14,264 nt of DNA, from assembly GCA_027049085.1 (NCBI GenBank), contig JALTVH010000181.1:1-14264 (forward strand), written 5' to 3'. Both the position numbers and the translations under genes were made by a program. Origin of the DNA: Aquificaceae bacterium (GTDB lineage: Bacteria; Aquificota; Aquificia; Aquificales; Aquificaceae). Within the stretch, counting starts at the first letter, position 1. Every line of letters starts with the position of its first letter. The notes beneath the pieces are model-generated. The model made no database searches, was not told where the DNA came from, and saw nothing but the letters and a program-made list of their open reading frames with translations. Positions 1 through 5,588 of this stretch are shown one piece after another.

Positions 1-780
1 GCCAAGCCTCTGGAAGAGATGAATAGGGTTCCCCACCACCTCATTGACGTCTTTGAGCCGGGGGAGAGGGTTGATGCCAAGGTTTATGAGAGGCTTGCAA
101 TGGAAAAGATAGAAGAGATTTCCTCTCAGGGAAAGGTTCCCCTCCTTGTCGGGGGGAGCTACCTTTACATTCAGGCAGTTTTGCTCGGAATAGAGGAGAC
201 ACCTCCCCCCGACTGGGTTCTCAGGAAGAGGCTCTACAGGATTGCGGAGACAAAAGGCGGGGAATTCCTATACAGAAAGCTGATGGCTGTTGATCCCCTT
301 TACGCGAAGAAGATCCATTCCCATGACCTTCGCCGGGTAGTCCGTGCCCTTGAGGTTTTTCTTCTCACGGGTAAAAGGTTTTCTGACTTCCACAGGTGGT
401 CGGAGCCAAGATACAGATACACAGGCTTTTATCTCAAAAGGGACTGGGAAAGCCTTTCGGCAAGGATTGAGGAGAGGATAAAGAAAATGGTCAGAGAAGG
501 CCTCCTTGAGGAGGTCAGAAGGCTCTACGAGAAGGGTCTTGAGGGTTTCCTCACCTCCTCCCAGGCGATAGGCTACAAAGAGATGATTCCCTTTATAAAG
601 GACCAGAAGCCTCTTGAGGAGTGCCTTGAGGAGGTTATCAGGAACACAAAGGAATATGCGAAGCGTCAGATAAGGTGGTTCAGAAGGCAGGGCTGGATAG
701 AGATAGACCTTGACAGGCTCACAGGCGAGCAGGCTATTGAAGAGGTGGTCAGAGTTCTTGAGGGGAATCAAAGTCCCTGA
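1..780 (+). CDS. miaA: tRNA dimethylallyltransferase MiaA, 5'-truncated
   Basis: Transfers a dimethylallyl group from dimethylallyl diphosphate to N6 of A37 in tRNAs that read UNN codons (i6A37). The frame is open from base 1, so the gene begins outside the window. 259 residues are visible. Against a usual length of about 300, some 45-50 residues are missing, including the N-terminal P-loop. Family marks seen: PHHLID near fragment residues 13-18, the VGG-x-x-LY segment near 50-56, QAIGYKEM in the C-terminal half, and the terminal KEYAKRQIRWFRRQ block that matches the family's AKRQ-x-TWFR signature. The first ATG in view (base 19) is internal, not the start. In the VGG segment the usual T-G is S-Y. 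The last 32 bases overlap the 3' end of the convergent rusA. Identification is secure; only the N-terminus is unseen. Confidence 0.95.
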   Translation, partial: AKPLEEMNRVPHHLIDVFEPGERVDAKVYERLAMEKIEEISSQGKVPLLVGGSYLYIQAVLLGIEETPPPDWVLRKRLYRIAETKGGEFLYRKLMAVDPLYAKKIHSHDLRRVVRALEVFLLTGKRFSDFHRWSEPRYRYTGFYLKRDWESLSARIEERIKKMVREGLLEEVRRLYEKGLEGFLTSSQAIGYKEMIPFIKDQKPLEECLEEVIRNTKEYAKRQIRWFRRQGWIEIDLDRLTGEQAIEEVVRVLEGNQSP

Positions 781-1120
781 TCCTGATAAGGACGCCTTCC
801 CTTCCCTTTTCCACCTTCTTGACGGTCCTCACCTCATAAATGAGGTTGTCGTTCTTAAGGACACCCGCCCTTTCAAGGAGGTCCCAGAGGCTTTTGAGCA
901 TGTTGTCAATGTCTCTCTTGCGGTGGTTGGGAAGGATCAGGGTGATGTCTATAGAGATCCGCCTGTCTATGGGATCACCGTTCCACTGGTTTTTAAGTTC
1001 CCACATGGCTCTGGTCTGCCAGTTTTTTACTCTAGGGGGGATGAATACCGCGCCGTTTTTTCGCCTCACATAGCGGTTTGTCTTGGGAACCGGGATCTGG
1101 CTAAGCCTTAGCTCTATCAT
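749..1120 (-). CDS. rusA: RusA-family Holliday junction resolvase
   Basis: A small (123 aa) structure-specific endonuclease expected to cut four-way DNA junctions as a dimer. The signature RDIDNMLKSLWD followed by GVLKNDNLIYE is clear. Asp70, Asp72 and Asp91, plus Lys76, fall at the same residue numbers as the catalytic residues of E. coli RusA, so it should be active. RusA is often phage-borne, but Aquifex aeolicus has a chromosomal RusA reported to resolve junctions, and nothing phage-like surrounds this copy. It is the last gene of a leftward run: its ATG lies 20 bases inside the 3' end of the DUF4149 gene, suggesting coupled translation, with only a weak purine stretch upstream. Its 3' end overlaps miaA by 32 bases in the opposite orientation. 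Confidence 0.9.
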   Translation of the reverse strand: MIELRLSQIPVPKTNRYVRRKNGAVFIPPRVKNWQTRAMWELKNQWNGDPIDRRISIDITLILPNHRKRDIDNMLKSLWDLLERAGVLKNDNLIYEVRTVKKVEKGREGVLIRIRDFDSPQEL

Positions 1121-1523
1121 CGGTTCTCTTGACTATCAGATAAACGATGGCGCCGAAGGTGAAAAAGAGAGATACCGTCCCGAGGATCACCGAGTAGAGG
1201 TGGTATTTGGAAAATTCAGGCGAGCCTGTTGCCTTTAGATCGCCGATGGTTGGGAGGATGTAAAAGAACTCAAGGGAAAGCACTATGAGGTTTACAGCAA
1301 GGAGCGTCAGGAGAAACTTTCCCAGCCTTGAAGAGAGCGCCATGAGAAAAACCGCACCTACCGAACCAAGGCCTATTCCAAAATAAAGCGGAAATATCCT
1401 CTCCACCACCGCGCCAGCGGTGGTCTTTTCAAGAACCTTAAAGAGAACGGGCGTTACGGCAAAGCTGAAGAAGGCACCGAGGCCAAAGTAAAAGGAAAGG
1501 AGAAAGATCATTATTCTTATCAA
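1101..1523 (-). CDS. DUF4149 family integral membrane protein
   Basis: A 140-residue protein of unknown function with four predicted membrane helices (about residues 5-25, 45-65, 70-90 and 108-131). The N-terminal pattern, with a phenylalanine-rich first helix, then TPVLFKVLEKTTAGAVVERIFPLYF, fits the DUF4149 (TMEM205-like) family, where an AG-x-V segment precedes an FP-x-Y helix. The chosen start is TTG at 1523. It overlaps the upstream symporter stop by four bases (TTGA) and sits 7 bases after an AGGAGG at 1531-1536. An in-frame ATG at 1511 would give a protein four residues shorter, but it is about 19 bases from that site. It sits between a sodium symporter and rusA, which does not reveal its role. 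Confidence 0.75.
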   Translation of the reverse strand: MIRIMIFLLSFYFGLGAFFSFAVTPVLFKVLEKTTAGAVVERIFPLYFGIGLGSVGAVFLMALSSRLGKFLLTLLAVNLIVLSLEFFYILPTIGDLKATGSPEFSKYHLYSVILGTVSLFFTFGAIVYLIVKRTDDRAKA

Positions 1524-3061
1524 GAGACCGCCTCCTCAGGCTTTCTTTTCTTGGCTATGAACACCAGCAGGGTCAGGAACAGGAAGAGGGCTATCAGGTA
1601 GAAGCGTGTAACCCAGACCGTCCAGTGGGTTTCGCTGAGAATTGAGGGGATGTAGGACTTTGCCCATGTGACCAGAAGGACAATCAGGAAGAGGGGTGTA
1701 ATATATCGCATTACATAGTAATACACTCTCGGAACTCTGATGATCCCTCCTCGGTTGATCTCTTCCCAGGCTCTTTCCCCGCCGAAGATCCACATGAAGA
1801 TAACCATTTCAAGAAGACCGAAGAAAACAACGCCTATGGTTCCAGCCCAGAAGTCCATCTCATCAAGGGAACGGTTGAGAAATATTACGAGGTGAGCGCT
1901 GAAGAAAACGATTCCTGATGTTATCAGAACAGAGCTTTTTCTTGAGAGTCCGAGCTCGTCCTCAAAGAAGGCAATGAGGGGCTGCATCAGAGCAAGGGAG
2001 GAGGTGAGACCTGCAAAGAAGAGGAGGAAGAACCACATGAAACCGAGAAAGTGACCGCCCTCCATGGTGGAAAAGATGGCGGGCAGGCTTATAAAGCCAA
2101 GGCTGAAGGCTCCCGACTGGGCTATCGCCACCGCATTGGCGACGCCGAAGAAGGCAACCGCTGCGGGAATTGCCAGGGAACCGCCAAGAACCACTTCGGC
2201 GGTTTCATTGAGCGTTGATGCGGTTAGTCCGCTGAGGGTAATGTCCTGGTTCTTTTTTATGTAACTTGCGTAGGTAATAATTGCGCCAAAGCCGAGGCTC
2301 AGGGTAAAGAAGATCTGTCCGGAGGCGGCTATCCAGACTTTGGGGTCTGTTAGAGCGGAAAAGTCAGGCTTCCATAGAAAGTTCAGTCCCTCAATGGCAG
2401 ATCCCTGAGGTGTTTCAAGGAGAAAGACCTTCACTACAAGGGCAACCGCAAGTATGAATAGAGTCGGCATCGCTATCTTTGCGAAGGCTTCAATCCCTTT
2501 TGAAACACCTCGCAGGAGGATGAATATGTTTATCCCCATGGTCAGAAGGAAGACCGCGTAGGCGTAAAGGGATGGGCGTATCAGGTCTTCTCCTATTCCT
2601 TTGTAGCCGTTAAGCATTTCCTCAAAGGGTTTCAGAGCCTGATCCACGCTGTGGGGGACCACCTCAATCTGGGGCGCAAGCCCGAGGAGGAACTTTATTG
2701 CATAGCCGAGGGTCCAGGACTCAATGTAGATGTAGTAAATTATGACGACAAGGGGTATCCACAGCCCAAAGACGCCTATAAGCCTTGAGAAGTTGTTGTT
2801 CCACAAGAGTCCGAAGATTGCGGGTGTGGTGCCGTGGCCCTTGGAACCGCCGTAGCGTCCAATTGCCCACTCTATCCACATGAGGGGGATCCCTATGATG
2901 AGGAAGGCAATGATGTAGGGGATCATAAAGGCTCCACCGCCGTTCTCGGCTGCCTGGACGGGAAAGCGGAGGAAGTTTCCGAGGCCGACAGCGTTCCCCG
3001 CCATGGCGAGGATCAGGCCGATCCTCGTCGCCCACCTCTCCCTCTTGTAGTAGCTTTCCAT
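1520..3061 (-). CDS. LeuT-type sodium:amino-acid symporter (NSS/SNF family)
   Basis: An inner-membrane symporter that couples Na+ entry to uptake of a small hydrophobic amino acid, with twelve membrane helices in the LeuT inverted-repeat fold. The 513-residue sequence follows Aquifex aeolicus LeuT almost throughout. Recognisable pocket residues are the unwound TM1 GNAVGLGN (22-29), Val106 and Tyr110 in TM3, FTLSLGF (252-258) in TM6, Asn285 in TM7 and AGLTSS (350-355) in TM8. By alignment to LeuT these cover the leucine, Na1 and Na2 sites. The extracellular gate pair is kept as Arg32 and Asp403. The one pocket change I see is Leu358 where LeuT has Ile359. The likely substrates are leucine or alanine. 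The ATG has no Shine-Dalgarno, but a TATAAT lies 10 bases upstream, so the gene may also be transcribed separately from the FUN14 gene. Confidence 0.95.
   Translation of the reverse strand: MESYYKRERWATRIGLILAMAGNAVGLGNFLRFPVQAAENGGGAFMIPYIIAFLIIGIPLMWIEWAIGRYGGSKGHGTTPAIFGLLWNNNFSRLIGVFGLWIPLVVIIYYIYIESWTLGYAIKFLLGLAPQIEVVPHSVDQALKPFEEMLNGYKGIGEDLIRPSLYAYAVFLLTMGINIFILLRGVSKGIEAFAKIAMPTLFILAVALVVKVFLLETPQGSAIEGLNFLWKPDFSALTDPKVWIAASGQIFFTLSLGFGAIITYASYIKKNQDITLSGLTASTLNETAEVVLGGSLAIPAAVAFFGVANAVAIAQSGAFSLGFISLPAIFSTMEGGHFLGFMWFFLLFFAGLTSSLALMQPLIAFFEDELGLSRKSSVLITSGIVFFSAHLVIFLNRSLDEMDFWAGTIGVVFFGLLEMVIFMWIFGGERAWEEINRGGIIRVPRVYYYVMRYITPLFLIVLLVTWAKSYIPSILSETHWTVWVTRFYLIALFLFLTLLVFIAKKRKPEEAVS
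1531..1536 (-). promoter_or_regulatory. Shine-Dalgarno site deciding the DUF4149 start
   Basis: AGGAGG on the minus strand lies inside the last codons of the LeuT-type gene. It is 7 bases before TTG 1523 and about 19 before ATG 1511. The spacing favours the TTG start and implies translational coupling with the gene upstream. Confidence 0.65.
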
Positions 3062-3071
3062 AATGCTGTTT

Positions 3072-3077
3072 ATTATA
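3072..3077 (-). promoter_or_regulatory. Candidate -10 box for a leaderless LeuT-type mRNA
   Basis: An exact TATAAT on the minus strand overlaps the FUN14 stop codon and ends 10 bases before the symporter ATG (3061). A transcript starting about 7 bases downstream would carry only 3-4 bases before the ATG. No Shine-Dalgarno is present in the 11-base gap. I find no convincing TTGACA-like -35, so this rests on the -10 match and its position. Confidence 0.5.
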
Positions 3078-3384
3078 CTTTCAAGCCGATAGCAAAGCCT
3101 ACCGCAAAGCTACTCATGAAAGAGAGCGCCTTGAGGGCTGTCCTGGCAAAGGCAGAGAAGGAGGTGAGGGTTGTGTTAACAAGGTCGTTCATCTGCTGCC
3201 AGTTGACAGCTATAACGCCGTTGTCCGCGAGCCATATCAGACTCAGGGTGTAGAGGCCTATAAAGAAGATGAGGACCTTGAAGGCCCTCTTTATCGTGAA
3301 GCCGAGCAGAAAGCCTATTCCCGCACCGAAGCCGAGCTCCTTGAGAACCTCAACCATTACGAGGTTGTTGAGATCAAAGCTCAT
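3073..3384 (-). CDS. FUN14 family membrane protein
   Basis: A 103-residue membrane protein matching the FUN14 domain. It shows a glycine-rich helix (GFGAGIGFLLGFTIKRAFK, about residues 18-36), a second helix (37-52), the NGVIAVNW element (55-62) and a final glycine-containing helix (about 85-101). The eukaryotic relatives FUNDC1/2 sit in the mitochondrial outer membrane. Bacterial and archaeal members have no established function and consist of little beyond the domain, as here. The ATG overlaps the phosphorylase stop by four bases (ATGA), and 11 bases separate its stop from the symporter start, so it is probably cotranscribed with mtnP. Family assignment is fairly sure; function is unknown. 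Confidence 0.8.
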   Translation of the reverse strand: MSFDLNNLVMVEVLKELGFGAGIGFLLGFTIKRAFKVLIFFIGLYTLSLIWLADNGVIAVNWQQMNDLVNTTLTSFSAFARTALKALSFMSSFAVGFAIGLKV

Positions 3385-4214
3385 ACCACCGCCCCTGAAA
3401 GGGATTCCCCGCAGGAACAGGTTCTTTCCTCGGGGAGCCTCCTTGCGAGCTCCCTTATTACCTCCTTAATTTCCCTTTCCTTCTGCCCCATCATCTGAAG
3501 GACCTCGTCGCTCGTCAGTTTGCCCTCCGAGATCCCCGCCGCCGGATTGGCAACAACTGCGAGGCCCGCGTAGCAGAGCTCAAGTTCCCTTGCAAGGACC
3601 ACCTCAGGAACTCCCGTCATTCCAACAACGTCCGCACCGAGGATCTCAAGCATCTTTATCTCAGCGGGGGTCTCAAAGCGCGGTCCCTCTGTGCAGGCGT
3701 AGGTTCCTGTCGGGTGGTAAGGGAGCTTAAGGTCCTCAAGGATCTCCGTGAGGATTTCTGCCATCTGGGGACAGTAAGGGTGAGTCATATCAACGTGAAC
3801 AACCTTTCCTTCCCTCATCAGCCTGGCGGTCCTCCACTCTTCAGCAGGTTTTTTGCTGAGCCTGCCCTCAAAGTAAGTTGAGTCCCTTGAGCGGGTGAGG
3901 TCAATGAAAGAATCAATAACAACAAAGTCACCAGGGGAAAAGCGCCTCTTAATTCCTCCGACTGCCGAAACGCCCAAGACTCTCCGTGCCCCCGCCTTCC
4001 TGATAGCCCAGAGGTTGGATCTGTAGGGGACGAGGTGGGGCGGGTAAGAGTGATCTCTCCCGTGCCTAGAGAGGAAGATAACTTCCCTGCCCTCAAGCCT
4101 GCCCCTGATAAGGGTGTCGGAAGGACTCCCAAAGGGGGTTTCTTGACAAATTTCTTTTGCACCGCTGAGTCCTTCAATCTGATAGAGTCCGCTCCCTCCA
4201 ATAACTGCAAGCAT
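3381..4214 (-). CDS. mtnP: MTAP/PNP-family nucleoside phosphorylase, probably 6-oxopurine type (methylthioinosine/inosine)
   Basis: A phosphorolytic enzyme of the methylthioadenosine phosphorylase family. It should split a purine (methylthio)nucleoside with phosphate into free base and (methylthio)ribose 1-phosphate, in the cytosol. Seen in 277 residues: the phosphate loop GGSGLY (6-11), the RHGR...YPPH...YR-x-N block (50-67), CTEGPRFET (174-182) and GMTGVPEVVLARE (198-210). Adenine-specific enzymes have Asp-x-Asp-x-Trp after the next strand (TDYDCW in human MTAP). This protein has Asn223-Pro-Ala-Ala-Gly instead, a change linked to 6-oxopurine use, so methylthioinosine, inosine or guanosine are likelier substrates than methylthioadenosine. 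The tail holds Cys266-Ser-Cys268, like the CXC element of hyperthermophile homologues. It heads the run mtnP > FUN14 > symporter > DUF4149 > rusA and has its own likely promoter. A default MtnP annotation could mislead. Confidence 0.88.
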   Translation of the reverse strand: MLAVIGGSGLYQIEGLSGAKEICQETPFGSPSDTLIRGRLEGREVIFLSRHGRDHSYPPHLVPYRSNLWAIRKAGARRVLGVSAVGGIKRRFSPGDFVVIDSFIDLTRSRDSTYFEGRLSKKPAEEWRTARLMREGKVVHVDMTHPYCPQMAEILTEILEDLKLPYHPTGTYACTEGPRFETPAEIKMLEILGADVVGMTGVPEVVLARELELCYAGLAVVANPAAGISEGKLTSDEVLQMMGQKEREIKEVIRELARRLPEERTCSCGESLSGAVV

Positions 4215-4224
4215 TTGTAAGTTA

Positions 4225-4230
4225 ATTATA
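4225..4230 (-). promoter_or_regulatory. Candidate -10 box for a leaderless mtnP-family mRNA
   Basis: An exact TATAAT on the minus strand ends 10 bases before ATG 4214, in the 75-base AT-rich gap after leuC. Initiation about 7 bases downstream would leave a leader of 3-5 bases, and no Shine-Dalgarno lies before the ATG. The hexamer at 17-base spacing (CCAAAA) is a poor -35. This is the likely start of the second leftward transcription unit. Confidence 0.6.
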
Positions 4231-4289
4231 TGGCTATATTATGCTTGTTTTGGCTTTTCTATGGGTGATTTCCCCCAGCTCTTTTAATC

Positions 4290-5588
4290 TTAAACAGCCG
4301 CGAGCTCTCTTGCGGGAACAAGCTCCTCGGGATGAGCTATTCTGCCGAGGACCGCGCTTGCTGCAACGACTGCCGGGTTGGCAAGGTATGATTCGGACTT
4401 GGGATGGCCCATCCTTCCGGGGAAGTTCCTGTTTGAAGTGGATATGCACCTCTCTCCCTCAGCCAGCACGCCCATGTGACCGCCGAGGCACGGTCCGCAG
4501 GTTGAGGTGGATACAACACAGCCCGCCTCAATGAAGGTGTCTATAAGCCCTTCCTTCATTGCCTGCATGTAAACGCTTTTGGAAGCCGGGATAACGATGC
4601 ACCGGACGTTGGGATTGACCTTCTTTCCCTGTTTCAGGGCATGTCTGAAGACCGCGGCAGCGATCCTGAGGTCCTCAAGCCTGCCGTTGGTGCAGGACCC
4701 AATAAAGGCCTGGTCAATTGAGATATGGGTTGACTCGCTGACGGGATGGACGTTGGAGGGCAGGTAAGGCCAGGCAACGAGGGGTTCAATGGTCCCAGCG
4801 TCCCACTCATAAATAGAGTGGTAGCTCGCATCGGGGTCGGAGGCATAAACCCTCCACTCCTTCTTTGCCCTGGCTTTCACATACTCAAGGGTTTTCTCAT
4901 CGGGCGCGATGATCCCGCTCTTTCCACCCGCCTCAATAGCCATGTTGGTCATTGTGAGCCTCTGTTCAATTGAGAGCTCCCTTATTGCCTCGCCCTCAAA
5001 CTCCATTGCCCTGTACAGGGCTCCGTCAACGCCTATCTGTCCGATCGTGTGAAGGATAAGGTCTTTTCCCATAACAAAGGGACCGGGCTTTCCATAAAAG
5101 ATGAATTTCATGCTTTCGGGGACTCTCAGCCATATCTCACCCGTTGCCATAGCGTAGGCGATGTCGGTGGAGCCGACGCCTGTGGCAAAGGCACCTATCC
5201 CGCCGTAGGTGCAGGTGTGGGAGTCTGCCCCTACCACAAGGTCTCCGGGGACCACTATCCCCTGCTCGGGCAGGATCGTGTGCTCAATTCCCTCTCCCTC
5301 TTCAAAAAACCACTTGATTCCGTGCTTCCTTGCAAAGTCCCGAACAACCTTTGCCTGCTCCGCAGACTTTATATCCTTTGCGGGCACAAAGTGCGATAAA
5401 ACAAGAGCTATCTTTGATGGGTCAAAGACTCCTTCTATGCCGTGCTTTTCAAGGATCTTTATTGCAAGGGGTGCGGTAACGTCGTTGGCCATCGCAAGGT
5501 CAATCTTTGCTGTGATGAGATCACCTGGGGAAACCTCCTTCCTTCCCGCATGGTCGGCGAGGATCTTTTCCGTAATAGTCATTCCCAT
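4290..5588 (-). CDS. leuC: 3-isopropylmalate dehydratase large subunit (LeuC, short/archaeal type)
   Basis: A [4Fe-4S] aconitase-family hydro-lyase subunit that interconverts 2- and 3-isopropylmalate in leucine synthesis, with LeuD as partner. Seen: GADSHTCTYGG in the middle, then GSCTNGR (its Cys is a cluster ligand) and STSTCGPC (the other two cluster cysteines), then the family's SNRNFPGRMG. With about 432 residues it belongs to the shorter LeuC/HacA class, in which the small subunit largely sets the substrate. Homoaconitase activity therefore cannot be excluded, and no leuD is in the window. The chosen start is ATG 5588, which shares its A with the ftsH stop (TGATG) and lies 6 bases after a perfect AAGGAGGT. 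The GTG at 5591 would be only 3 bases from that site, and the ATG at 5582 would be 12 bases away. Confidence 0.93.
   Translation of the reverse strand: MGMTITEKILADHAGRKEVSPGDLITAKIDLAMANDVTAPLAIKILEKHGIEGVFDPSKIALVLSHFVPAKDIKSAEQAKVVRDFARKHGIKWFFEEGEGIEHTILPEQGIVVPGDLVVGADSHTCTYGGIGAFATGVGSTDIAYAMATGEIWLRVPESMKFIFYGKPGPFVMGKDLILHTIGQIGVDGALYRAMEFEGEAIRELSIEQRLTMTNMAIEAGGKSGIIAPDEKTLEYVKARAKKEWRVYASDPDASYHSIYEWDAGTIEPLVAWPYLPSNVHPVSESTHISIDQAFIGSCTNGRLEDLRIAAAVFRHALKQGKKVNPNVRCIVIPASKSVYMQAMKEGLIDTFIEAGCVVSTSTCGPCLGGHMGVLAEGERCISTSNRNFPGRMGHPKSESYLANPAVVAASAVLGRIAHPEELVPARELAAV

Noticed and set aside
268..771. Minus-strand frame of 167 codons opposite miaA
   Set aside because: It is wholly antisense to miaA, which has clear family motifs, and it shows no motif or ribosome site of its own.
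749..1120. rusA as a sign of prophage
   Set aside because: No integrase, capsid, lysis or attachment-like repeats occur nearby, and chromosomal RusA is known in Aquifex.
3818..4210. Minus-strand frame of 130 codons overlapping the phosphorylase in another frame
   Set aside because: The phosphorylase frame carries all the conserved motifs; this frame is a by-product and ends in featureless sequence.
4262..4277. Hairpin TGGG...CCCA between leuC and the mtnP-family gene as a terminator
   Set aside because: The stem is only four pairs, with no T-run following on the minus strand, which is the transcribed one.
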